53,206 bases of DNA. It comes from Sphaerisporangium corydalis. GTDB lineage: Bacteria; Actinomycetota; Actinomycetes; Streptosporangiales; Streptosporangiaceae. Each line of letters begins with the position of its first letter. Positions within the stretch are counted from its first letter, which is position 1. A program made the translations under genes and the position numbers. The DNA is taken from positions 110,793 to 163,998 of the forward strand of contig NZ_JANZYP010000011.1 in the NCBI RefSeq assembly GCF_025506355.1. Direction: 5' to 3'. The notes under the pieces were generated by a model. The model was not told where the DNA came from. It saw only the letters and a list, made by a program, of their open reading frames with translations, and did not search any database. Positions 15,803-23,068 of the stretch are shown piece after piece.

Positions 15803-16627
15803 ATGGACGAGGTCTTCAAGGCGCTCGCCGACGCAAGCCGCCGCCGGCTGCTCGACGGGCTCAACGCCCGCGACGGGCAGACCCTGCGGGAGCTGTGCGC
15901 CGGGCTGGACATGGCCAGGCAGTCGGTCAGCAAGCATCTGGCCGTCCTTGAGGCGGCCAACCTCGTGACCACGGTGTGGCGCGGCCGGGAGAAGCTGCAC
16001 TACCTCAACGCCGAGCCGATCAACGCCATCACCGAGCGCTGGATCAACCGGTACCACCGGGAGCGCGTGCGCGCCCTCGCGGACCTCAAGACGGCATTGG
16101 AGCAGGAGCCCATGGACACCGCCGAATTCGTCTACACGACCTACATCAACACCACGCCGGAACGGCTCTGGCAGGCGCTGACCGACCCCGCGTTCACCCG
16201 CCGCTACTGGGGTGTCGCCGTGGAGACCGACTGGGAGAAGGGGTCGGTGATGACCTGGGAACAGGAGGGTGTGCGGATCTCCGACCCTGCCCAGGTCGTC
16301 CTCGAATCCGAGCCGTACCGCCGGCTCGTCTACACCTGGCACACCTTCACCCCCGAATGGGCGGAAAGGTTCGGGTTCGACGAGGCGCTGCTCGCCAAGG
16401 TGGCCGCGGAGGCCCGGTCGAAGGTGGCCTTCGACATCGAGCCGCTCGGGAAGATGGTCAAACTGACCGTCGTCCACGACGGCTTCGAACCGGGGAGCAC
16501 GGTGCTGGAGAGCATCAGGCAGGGCTGGCCGGCGGTCGTGTCCAGCCTCAAGTCACTGCTCGAAACGGGGGAGGCCCTGCCCTCCGCCCCCGGCACGGCG
16601 CCGGAGGAGGAGAACCCGCGCCCCTGA
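15803..16627 (+). CDS. ArsR-type HTH fused to an SRPBCC (AHSA1-like) domain
   Basis: 274 residues from ATG 15803 (MDEVFKALADASRRRLLDGL). An in-frame ATG 17 codons earlier lies within the inverted repeat and is unlikely. Residues 1-95 are a winged HTH: LRELCAGLDMARQSVSKHLAVLEAANLV is the recognition region and GREKLHYLNAEPI the wing. Residues 108-255 are an SRPBCC/Aha1-C fold starting TAEFVYTTYINTTPERLWQALTDPAFTRRYWG. No metal-binding CxC motif is seen, so the ligand pocket of the SRPBCC domain is the likely sensor. This fused architecture is known in actinobacteria, but its ligands are not. It probably represses itself and perhaps the lactate permease. Confidence 0.85.
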   Translation: MDEVFKALADASRRRLLDGLNARDGQTLRELCAGLDMARQSVSKHLAVLEAANLVTTVWRGREKLHYLNAEPINAITERWINRYHRERVRALADLKTALEQEPMDTAEFVYTTYINTTPERLWQALTDPAFTRRYWGVAVETDWEKGSVMTWEQEGVRISDPAQVVLESEPYRRLVYTWHTFTPEWAERFGFDEALLAKVAAEARSKVAFDIEPLGKMVKLTVVHDGFEPGSTVLESIRQGWPAVVSSLKSLLETGEALPSAPGTAPEEENPRP

Positions 16628-16646
16628 GCCGCGCCCCCGGAAGGGC

Positions 16647-16678
16647 CCGTCACCTCCGGCCCCGGTCGGAGGTGACGG
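16647..16678 (+). terminator. Hairpin terminator after the ArsR-SRPBCC gene
   Basis: 12-bp perfect stem (16647-16658 with 16667-16678) and an 8-nt loop, 19 nt behind the stop codon. Confidence 0.65.
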
Positions 16679-16704
16679 CTCAGGACATCCGTCCGATCCG
16701 TGAC

Positions 16705-16804
16705 TTCAGGACGTCCGGCCGGCGTTCAGGACAGCCGTCCGGCCGGAGTTCAGGGCAGGCCGTCCGGCCGGGGTTCAGGACAGGCCGTCCGGTCGGGGTT
16801 CAGA
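16705..16804. repeat. Tandem repeat, four 20-25-bp units
   Basis: Units start TTCAGG and contain CGTCCGGCCGG at 16705-16724, 16725-16748, 16749-16773 and 16774-16798. A fifth partial unit contains the stop codon of the minus-strand VOC gene. The array therefore grows out of the 3' end of that gene; it is not a CRISPR because the units are contiguous. Confidence 0.8.
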
Positions 16805-17642
16805 ACAGCTGGCCCATCTGGAAGGGGATGCCCTGGTCGTCCCTGCACTCGGCGGTCACGCCGTAGGGCATCCGCTCGGGGTCGGTGCTGGTGCCGCCGG
16901 CGGCGCGGACCCGGGCGACGGCCGCGCCGATGTCGTCCACCGCGTACATCGCCACGACGGCGGCACGCTCGCGGCCCCCCCAGATCGCGGCCATCGGGCG
17001 CGCCTCGCTGTCCGCGACGCGCACCCTCCAGCCGTCCTGGACGCCGCCCGGCGTGAACTCCCAGCCCAGCACGCTGCCGTAGAACGCGCGGGCCGCGGAC
17101 GCGTCCGGGACCTCCACGGTCAGGTAGACGACCTCGCCCTGCCGGGACGTCGCCGCCGGCCGGTCCTCACCGGAGTCCTCGTAGACCGCGAAGGGGATCC
17201 CCTGGTCGTCGGTGCAGCCGGAGATCAGCCCGTACGCCTCGCGCGACGGCTCCTCGGCCCGGCCGCCGGCGGCGCGGACCCGTTCCACCGCCGCCCTGAC
17301 GTCGTCCACGTGGTAGCAGACGAACAGCGAGCGGGTCTCCTGGTCCTCCCACATGCCGTGCGGCATGCCGAGGCCCTGGACCTGGCGGCCTCGCGGGGCG
17401 GCCGGTTCGGCGTAGCGCCAGCCGAACGCCGAGCCGTAGAACGCGGCGGCCCGCTCGATGTCGGGCACTCGCAGGGACACGTAGCCGGCGTCTCCCTGGC
17501 GGGGGAGGGTGGGGGTGGTCATGGTGGTTCCTCTCGTGTCGAGCAACGCGCGTTCGATCCGCGCGCGCAGCCGCGCCGCGAAGCGCGGATCGGGGTCAAC
17601 GGGCACGACGGGCTCGCGAAGGGCGTCGAACGGGTCAGACAT
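16800..17642 (-). CDS. Two-domain VOC (glyoxalase/bleomycin-resistance fold) protein
   Basis: 280 residues. The first 40 residues (DPFDALREPVVPVDPDPRFAARLRARIERALL) resemble the N-terminal segment seen in proteins paired with ECF sigma factors. Two VOC modules follow (about 50-155 and 165-280), each with IERAAAFYGSAFGW or ASAARAFYGSVLGW and closing with DDQGIPFAVYE or DDQGIPFQMGQ. Two-domain VOC proteins of this kind are often annotated as PhnB-like or glyoxalase-like; no reaction can be assigned. It overlaps the sigma gene by 8 nt, so the pair is co-expressed. Its last codons belong to a tandem repeat array. Confidence 0.85.
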   Translation of the reverse strand: MSDPFDALREPVVPVDPDPRFAARLRARIERALLDTRGTTMTTPTLPRQGDAGYVSLRVPDIERAAAFYGSAFGWRYAEPAAPRGRQVQGLGMPHGMWEDQETRSLFVCYHVDDVRAAVERVRAAGGRAEEPSREAYGLISGCTDDQGIPFAVYEDSGEDRPAATSRQGEVVYLTVEVPDASAARAFYGSVLGWEFTPGGVQDGWRVRVADSEARPMAAIWGGRERAAVVAMYAVDDIGAAVARVRAAGGTSTDPERMPYGVTAECRDDQGIPFQMGQLF

Positions 17643-18162
17643 CGCGCCCCTCCTTGCTCTCGTACGCGTCCTTGAAGGCTTTCCTGGCCCGGACGAGCAG
17701 CGCCTCGGTGGCGTGGACGGTGCGTCCGAGCAGCTTGGCGACCTCGGGCACCGGCAGGCCGTCGAGGTAGCGCAGGATCAGCGCGCCGCGATGGTGGGGG
17801 CCGAGCCCGGTGAGCACCTCGCGCGCCGTCATGACGTCGAGCCGCTCGTCCCAGGGGTCGTCGTGCTCCTCGGGCCGGCTGTGGACGACCCGCAGGCCGC
17901 GCTGCTCGCGCTCGGTCCTGCGCCAGTGGTCGGCGAGCTTGTGCCGGGCCACGCCGACGAGCCACGCCGTGCTGACCTCGGGCGGCGGGCGTTTCCCCGT
18001 CGCCTCCACCGCCGCGAGGAAGGTCTCGGCGGTCAGGTCCTCGGCCAGCGCCCGCTGCCCGCACCGGGACAGCAGGTACCCGTAGACCTCGGGGAGCGCC
18101 GCGTCGTACAAGGCGAGCAGCGCGGCCCCGGGGTCGGGTTCCACTCCCGCCGGCAGGTTCAC
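17635..18162 (-). CDS. ECF-type RNA polymerase sigma factor
   Basis: 175 residues. Region 2 runs ALLALYDAALPEVYGYLLSRCG, ALAEDLTAETFLAAV and STAWLVGVARHKLADHWRR. Region 4 is LTGLGPHHRGALILRYLDGLPVPEVAKLLGRTVHATEALLVRARKAFKDAY. There is no C-terminal extension. The gene ends inside the start of the VOC protein. Sigma/VOC pairs suggest that the second protein senses or removes the inducing molecule, but this is inference. No anti-sigma gene is adjacent. Confidence 0.9.
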   Translation of the reverse strand: MNLPAGVEPDPGAALLALYDAALPEVYGYLLSRCGQRALAEDLTAETFLAAVEATGKRPPPEVSTAWLVGVARHKLADHWRRTEREQRGLRVVHSRPEEHDDPWDERLDVMTAREVLTGLGPHHRGALILRYLDGLPVPEVAKLLGRTVHATEALLVRARKAFKDAYESKEGRDV

Positions 18163-18229
18163 ATTCCCTCCATCGCTCCGGCCCCCGCTCCTCCGACGGG
18201 CCGGCCGCGACTTTCTGGCGGCGGAGCGC

Positions 18230-18817
18230 TCAGGGATGGGTTCTGGTGGTGTGCATCCTGATTGTGGCGGGCAGCCGGTCGAGCTCCAGCGACTGCCGCA
18301 ACCGGGTCACCGCGCCCTGCGCGCCGTGCCTGGCGGCCGACGGGTCGGTCTCGTCGGGCAGGACCATGGCCAGCGCGACGCGCGGCGTGCCGGGGGCCCC
18401 GGACAGGCTGGCGCGCACCCGTTCCCCGCGCGGAGCCCGTTCCCCGCGCCCGGCGTGCAGGCTCTCCCGCACGTCGTCCTCCAGCGCGCCCGCCGCGGCG
18501 CGCGCGGACAGGTGGGTCGCGCCGTGCCCGGAGTCGGGCTCAAGGCTGAGGCGGCGGAGCGAGTCGGTGCGCCCCTGCAGCAGGAGCCAGCGCAGGGCGA
18601 GGATCTCGACCACCAGGGCCGCGAGGGCCACGGCGGGCCAGAACCAGCCGTGCCCGGCCGCGTACCCGGCGGTCTGCTCGGAGATCACCGGTGAGTAGGG
18701 CGGCCACAGGAAGCTCATGCCGAGGCCCCGCGCGAGCGCGAGGCCCCCGGCCACGGCCAGCACCAGGCCCACGATGGCCAGGCCGGCGCGGTTGACGCGG
18801 GCGGTTCGGTGGCTCAC
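18230..18817 (-). CDS. amaP: AmaP-like alkaline-shock membrane anchor protein
   Basis: 195 residues with two N-terminal membrane helices (AGLAIVGLVLAVAGGLALARG and FWPAVALAALVVEILALRWLLL). A cytoplasmic domain follows with Asp23-like periodicity (ATHLSARAAAGALEDDVRESL, VRASLSGAPGTPRVALAMVLP). AmaP anchors Asp23 at the membrane in Gram-positive bacteria. This is the last gene of a six-gene operon and lies 4 nt behind the DUF6286 gene. Topology and position make the assignment sound; sequence identity to firmicute AmaP is expected to be low. Confidence 0.75.
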   Translation of the reverse strand: MSHRTARVNRAGLAIVGLVLAVAGGLALARGLGMSFLWPPYSPVISEQTAGYAAGHGWFWPAVALAALVVEILALRWLLLQGRTDSLRRLSLEPDSGHGATHLSARAAAGALEDDVRESLHAGRGERAPRGERVRASLSGAPGTPRVALAMVLPDETDPSAARHGAQGAVTRLRQSLELDRLPATIRMHTTRTHP

Positions 18818-18821
18818 CGGC

Positions 18822-19601
18822 TCACTCCTCTCTCTGGCGTACGTGGACGCGTACGCGCATGGGCCGCAGCGGGCGCAGCTCCTCCAGCCGTGCCGTCACG
18901 GCCCGGATGACCTGGCCGGGCAGCTCGCCCACCTCGCGGAGCGGGGTAGCGGCGTTCACCTGGACGCTGTCGCCCCGGAAACGCACCCGGGCGCGGGAGA
19001 CGCCGTCGACCCTGGCCGCGACCGAGGCGAGGTGGCGGCTCAGGCCGGAGCGGGTGATCCCGGTGACGGTCTGCTGGTCCTCGGAGGCCAGGGCGAGCAC
19101 CCGGGCGCGTCCCGGGGTGAGCGCCAGTGCCAGCAGCAGCAGGCCGAGAAGGCAGACGACGGCGGCGGTGGTGATGGCCGCGGGGTCGTTCCAGTGCGTC
19201 CTGCCCAGCGGGGTCAGCCACGTGAGCGGCGGCACGTGCGACCGCCCCCGCCACATGGCGGCCACGGCCGCGACGACGGTCACCAGGGCGGCGGCGGCCA
19301 GCAGCAGCGCGGTCACCGTGGCGGCGGCCGTGCGGCGCGGGCGGAACTCGCCCGCCGCCGCCCGCCGGCCTGGCCCGCCGACCGTCGCGGCCCGGACCTG
19401 GGCCTTCGCGTCCGCGACCCGCCGCCCGGCCTTCCGCTCACGCGGCTCCCGCCCGGCCTTCCGTTCACGCGGCTCCGGTGCGGCCTTCCGTTCACGCGGC
19501 TCCCCTACGAGCGGGCCGCCCCCCGGCGGCGAGAGGTCCCGGGTGGGCGGGCCCTCGTCGGGGTCAAGGGGGTAGCCGGAGTACGGGTCCGGCGTGGTCA
19601 C
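18822..19601 (-). CDS. DUF6286-type membrane protein of the Asp23 operon
   Basis: 259 residues. A charged, disordered N-terminus contains three copies of a 9-10-residue unit (EPRERKAAP, EPRERKAGR, EPRERKAGR). Two membrane helices follow (TVTALLLAAAALVTVVAAVAAMW and ITTAAVVCLLGLLLLALAL), with an extracellular loop SHVPPLTWLTPLGRTHWNDPA between them. The C-terminal cytoplasmic domain resembles an Asp23/AmaP half (LASVAARVDGVSRARVRFRGDSVQVNA). This layout is typical of the DUF6286 proteins that sit in actinobacterial Asp23 operons. Its start overlaps the stop of the upstream Asp23 gene by 4 nt. Confidence 0.75.
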   Translation of the reverse strand: MTTPDPYSGYPLDPDEGPPTRDLSPPGGGPLVGEPRERKAAPEPRERKAGREPRERKAGRRVADAKAQVRAATVGGPGRRAAAGEFRPRRTAAATVTALLLAAAALVTVVAAVAAMWRGRSHVPPLTWLTPLGRTHWNDPAAITTAAVVCLLGLLLLALALTPGRARVLALASEDQQTVTGITRSGLSRHLASVAARVDGVSRARVRFRGDSVQVNAATPLREVGELPGQVIRAVTARLEELRPLRPMRVRVHVRQREE

Positions 19602-20020
19602 TGGACCCGCCTCCCCGGGTCGGGCGGGTGGACGAGCCGGGCGACGTCGATGTCGACCTGCCGGGCGTCCAGGCCGGTCATCTCGCGGACGCGGGTCATC
19701 ACGTGCTCCCTGACCCGGTCCACGACCTGCCTGATCGGCGCCGGATAGTCCACCGACAGCGTCACCCGCACGATCGCCAGGTCCCCGTCGACGTGGGCGC
19801 TCACGCGCGGGCCGCCGGTGGTGTCGCGTCCGAGCGGCACCCCGAGCAGGCGCGGCGAGGAGCCGCCGACGTGGTCCACCTCGGTGACGGCGCGCGTGGC
19901 GATCCGTTCCAGCACCCGGTCGGAGATGCCGGTGTGGCCGCGGGTCCCGGCCGGCCCGGCCGACGGGACCTGGCCGGTGCCGTAGCCGCCCGGGGACGGC
20001 ACGGCCGTCTCGGCGCTCAC
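19598..20020 (-). CDS. Asp23/Gls24-family envelope stress protein (second copy)
   Basis: 140 residues from the GTG behind GGAGAAGGAC; the start overlaps the DUF2273 stop by 4 nt. A Gly/Pro-rich N-terminus precedes the Asp23 domain: ISDRVLERIATRAVTEVDHVGG, then VSAHVDGDLAIVRVTLSVDYPAPIRQVVDRVREHVMTRVREMTGLDARQVDIDVARLVH. Asp23-domain proteins coat the inner face of the membrane through AmaP-type anchors and respond to cell-envelope stress. A longer start at 20191 would add arginine-rich, non-conserved residues and was rejected. Confidence 0.85.
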   Translation of the reverse strand: MSAETAVPSPGGYGTGQVPSAGPAGTRGHTGISDRVLERIATRAVTEVDHVGGSSPRLLGVPLGRDTTGGPRVSAHVDGDLAIVRVTLSVDYPAPIRQVVDRVREHVMTRVREMTGLDARQVDIDVARLVHPPDPGRRVQ

Positions 20021-20208
20021 GTCCTTCTCCGGCCGCCCAGCAGTCCGCTCATGTCGAGCTCGCCGGACATGGCACGGCCGACCAGGAAACCGATCACCCC
20101 GAGGACCAGCACGACGAGGAACGCGGTCAGGCCGCCCGCCATGACGGCGAAGCCCAGCGCGGTCCCGAACAGCAGGCCGATGGCCGGCCACCAGCGGGAT
20201 TCATCCAT
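20017..20208 (-). CDS. DUF2273-type small integral membrane protein
   Basis: 63 residues. ATG (MDESRWWPAIG) lies 6 nt behind AAGGTG. Two membrane helices (GLLFGTALGFAVMAGGLTAF and LVVLVLGVIGFLVGRAM) are followed by a basic end. Small DUF2273 proteins accompany Asp23 and AmaP in most Gram-positive Asp23 operons. It overlaps the next Asp23 gene at a GTGA junction. Confidence 0.8.
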   Translation of the reverse strand: MDESRWWPAIGLLFGTALGFAVMAGGLTAFLVVLVLGVIGFLVGRAMSGELDMSGLLGGRRRT

Positions 20209-20260
20209 GTCACTCACCTTCCACTGTGCCGAGGCGCTCACCGGGTCCGGCGGGCGTCGC

Positions 20261-20749
20261 TCACTTGGGAACCGGAGGATCTCCCGGCCGGTCCGCGGCG
20301 CCGGTACGCGCGCCGGGTTCGTCGATGTCGACGATGCGCACGTGGACCGGCAGCCCCGGGGCCAGCTTCCCGACCGCCGTACGGACGTCCTCGGCGATCT
20401 CGGCCAGCGGCCGCCCGTAGCGCACGGCCACGGCGACCTCCACTTCGGTGTCGCGGACGGCCACCCCGGACACGGTACGGCCGGACAGGTAGGTGGCCAC
20501 CTGGCTCCCGCCCAGGGAGGCGACGTCACGGCAGCCCGCCACCGCCTGGGCGATGCGGTCGGCCAGCCCCGCGGCCTCGGCGGTGCCCCGGCCCTCGGGC
20601 GGGCGTGCCGGCTGGGACGCCTTCCGGGCGCCGGACGGTTTCCTGGTGCTCTCGGGCCTGCCGCCGGCCGGGTTCTGGACGTCCGGTGGACGCCCGGTGG
20701 GGTCCGCCGCCGGGGCCCCCGTGCGGCGCGGGCCTGCGGGACGGTTCAT
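20261..20749 (-). CDS. Divergent Asp23-like protein with disordered N-terminus
   Basis: 162 residues. The first 55 are Pro/Arg/Gly-rich and probably disordered. From about residue 60 the sequence has the alpha/beta order of an Asp23 domain (ADRIAQAVAGCRDVASLGG, VAVRDTEVEVAVAVRYGRPLAEIAEDVRTAVGKLAPGLPVHVRIVDIDEP), but without the usual G-x-x-V-x-G core of Gls24. The start overlaps the upstream Asp23 stop (ATGA), which fixes it. Function is inferred only from operon position: a third Asp23-like layer component. Confidence 0.65.
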   Translation of the reverse strand: MNRPAGPRRTGAPAADPTGRPPDVQNPAGGRPESTRKPSGARKASQPARPPEGRGTAEAAGLADRIAQAVAGCRDVASLGGSQVATYLSGRTVSGVAVRDTEVEVAVAVRYGRPLAEIAEDVRTAVGKLAPGLPVHVRIVDIDEPGARTGAADRPGDPPVPK

Positions 20750-21219
20750 CGGACACGCGCCTCCTGCGGCTCGGCCGCCTCGTCGCCGGGCAGGTGGAGA
20801 TCGTCGACGGCGATGTTGACCTCGGTGACCTCCAGGCCGCACATGTTCTCCACGGCCCCGATCACGTTGCGCCGCACGCCGGTGGCCAGGTCGGGGATCG
20901 AGACCCCGTACTCGACGATCACATCGAGGTCGACGGCGGCCTGGCGCTCGCCCACCTCGACCGCGACCCCTTGGTCGGCGCCGCCGGTCGCCCCGGTCAG
21001 CCGCTCGCGTACCGCGCCGAGCGCGCGGGACATCCCGGCGCCCAGGGCGTAGACCCCGGACACGTCCCGGGCCGCCATCCCCGCGATCTTGGCGACCACG
21101 GTCCCGGCGATGGTCGTCCTGCCCCGGTCGCCGTTGGCCCCCGCCTCGTGCTGCGGCGTGGTCCCCGTGGTCCTGACGCCGGCCATCTGGCCGGGCGTGT
21201 CGTTCATCTGGGTGCTCAC
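20746..21219 (-). CDS. Asp23/Gls24-family protein, first gene of the operon
   Basis: 157 residues from a GTG preceded by GGAGG with 8-nt spacing; an upstream ATG (21273) has no ribosome site. The core is canonical: GRTTIAGTVVAKIAGMAARDVSGVYALG, VAVEVGERQAAVDLDVIVEYGVSIPDLATGVRRNVIGAVENMCGLEVTEVNIAVDDL. As the first of six overlapping or closely spaced minus-strand genes it should be the most highly expressed. The family is induced by alkaline and cell-wall stress in firmicutes. The 136 bp up to the ABC gene should hold the promoter; TATAAA- and TTATAA-like boxes are present near 21305-21333 but I cannot choose between them. Confidence 0.85.
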   Translation of the reverse strand: MSTQMNDTPGQMAGVRTTGTTPQHEAGANGDRGRTTIAGTVVAKIAGMAARDVSGVYALGAGMSRALGAVRERLTGATGGADQGVAVEVGERQAAVDLDVIVEYGVSIPDLATGVRRNVIGAVENMCGLEVTEVNIAVDDLHLPGDEAAEPQEARVR

Positions 21220-21355
21220 CTCGTTGTCCTCCGTTCCAGCAGGACCTGCCTGCGTCGCCGAATGGGAAGGCACAACCGGTATGCACGTACCCCGAAGTAG
21301 GGTGTTATAAGACCATTTTATACCGAGTGTCTGTTTTGTGGGCGTCAGGTGGCCG

Positions 21356-23068
21356 TCACGGCGTCGTGGCGGCCGGGCCCTCCCAGCGGCCCATCAGGTC
21401 CTGGTAGAGCGGCGAAGCGCCGATCATCTCCTTGTGCGTCCCCACCCGCGCGTGGGTGCCGTCCATGACCAGCACCCGCCGGGCGCGCAGGGCCGAGGTG
21501 AGGCGGTGCGCGATCACGATGAGCGTCCCGTCACGGGCGGCGAACGCCTCCTCCGCGCGCGCCTCGGCCGCCGGGTCCAGATGGCAGGTCGCCTCGTCGA
21601 GCAGGACCAGCCGCGCGGGGGACAGGTAGGCGCGGGTCAGCGCGATGAGCTGCCGTTCCCCCGACGACAGCCCGGCCGGGTCGACCTCGGCCTCGTAGCC
21701 GCCGAGCCGGTCGGCCAGCGCGGTCATGCCGACCGCCTCGGCCGCCTTGTCCATGTCCGCGGGGGAGGGGTCCTCCGCCAGGTAGGCCAGGTTCTCGCCC
21801 AGCGTGCCCCGGAAGACGTACGCCTCCTGCGGGATCAGCACCCGGGCCCGGCACAGGGCGGCCCGGTCGACGGCGTCCACCGGGACCCCGCCGATCAGGA
21901 CCCGCCCGCTGTGCGGCCGGAGCATCCCGGCGGCCAGCGCCGCCAGAGTGGACTTGCCGATCCCGCTCGGGCCGACGACCGCGAGGTGGTCGCCGTCCCG
22001 CACGGCCAGGTCCAGGCCGGAGATCACCGGCTCGGCGTCGGGGCCGTAGGCGAAGCTCACCCCGCGCAGCCGCAGCAGCAGGCCCTTGGGCGTCCCGGCC
22101 GAGCCGGTCGAGGGCGACGGCGGCCGGGCGCTGGTGGTCAGGATGCGTTCCAGCGCCACGACCAGGCGGACGCCGTTCACTCCGGCACCCTGCACGAGGC
22201 TGCCGAGCGCCGGGGTGAGGGACTGCGCCACGTACGTCAGCGTCCCGAGGATGATCCCGGCGGTCGCGCCGTCGCGGACCAGGTCCGGGGTGGCGGCCAG
22301 CACCATCAGGATGGGCAGCCAGCCGCCCACCGCCAGCGACAGCATGCGGACGGCGGTGAGCCGGGCGAGCGCCTGGCCGGTCCTGGCCTGGTGCTCCACG
22401 TCCTGGCCGACCTCCCCGGCCACCCGCTCCTCGGCGCCGCAGGCGGTGACGTCCCGCAGGCCGTCCACCATGGCGGCCACCGACGCCGACGTCCGCTCCT
22501 CGGCCAGGATGAGCCGGCGCTGCAGCCTGGCCATGGCCGGCAGGGACGTCAGGAACAGGGCCAGGCCGCCGACCAGCGGCAGCAGCACCAGCGGCAGCAC
22601 CGACCCCATGAGCGTCAGCACGCCGAGCACCACCCCGGTCACCGAGAACAGGAACGTCCGCAGCACGGCGATCACGGCGCCGAAGGAGTCCCTGGCCAGC
22701 TCCACCTGGCGGTTCAGGCGCGCGACGGCGGCGCTGTCGGGGCGGGCGCCCGTGGCGGCGGCCCGGTGCAGCGTGCCGTCCACGACGCGCGAGAGCAGGG
22801 TGTCACGGAACGGCTCGACGATCTCGGCCAGCGCCAGGAGCACCTGCCGTGCGCCCAGCGCCGCCGCCACCCAGGCCGCGGCCAGGACCGCCAGCCAGGC
22901 GAGGCCGGTCAGCGGGCGGGCGGCGGAGAACCCGTCGTCCAGGGCGTGCGCGATGGCCTGCCCGGACACGAACGACGGCGCCGCCTCGGCGAACGACCAG
23001 CAGAGCAGCCGGACCAGCTGCCCCGGCCGCCGCCGCAGCGCCTCCCACAGCAGCCCGCGTACCGTCAT
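21356..23068 (-). CDS. Half-size ABC exporter, second subunit of the lanthipeptide transporter (RamB-like)
   Basis: 570 residues: a six-helix exporter domain (about 1-310), then an ATPase domain. Walker A is VVGPSGIGKSTLAALAAGML, the Q-loop region IPQEAYVFRGTLGENL, the signature LSSGERQ (degenerate, consensus LSGGQ), Walker B LVLLDEATCHLD with an intact Glu, and the H-loop VIAHR. The start overlaps the stop of the preceding ABC gene (ATGA). Position at the end of lanKC-lanA-lanA-ABC-ABC makes it the export partner for the modified peptide. It has no C39 peptidase domain, so leader removal must be done elsewhere. Confidence 0.85.
   Translation of the reverse strand: MTVRGLLWEALRRRPGQLVRLLCWSFAEAAPSFVSGQAIAHALDDGFSAARPLTGLAWLAVLAAAWVAAALGARQVLLALAEIVEPFRDTLLSRVVDGTLHRAAATGARPDSAAVARLNRQVELARDSFGAVIAVLRTFLFSVTGVVLGVLTLMGSVLPLVLLPLVGGLALFLTSLPAMARLQRRLILAEERTSASVAAMVDGLRDVTACGAEERVAGEVGQDVEHQARTGQALARLTAVRMLSLAVGGWLPILMVLAATPDLVRDGATAGIILGTLTYVAQSLTPALGSLVQGAGVNGVRLVVALERILTTSARPPSPSTGSAGTPKGLLLRLRGVSFAYGPDAEPVISGLDLAVRDGDHLAVVGPSGIGKSTLAALAAGMLRPHSGRVLIGGVPVDAVDRAALCRARVLIPQEAYVFRGTLGENLAYLAEDPSPADMDKAAEAVGMTALADRLGGYEAEVDPAGLSSGERQLIALTRAYLSPARLVLLDEATCHLDPAAEARAEEAFAARDGTLIVIAHRLTSALRARRVLVMDGTHARVGTHKEMIGASPLYQDLMGRWEGPAATTP

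Noticed and set aside
16705..16804. Attachment site (att) repeats of an integrated element
   Set aside because: Contiguous slippage-type units, no integrase and no tRNA next to them.
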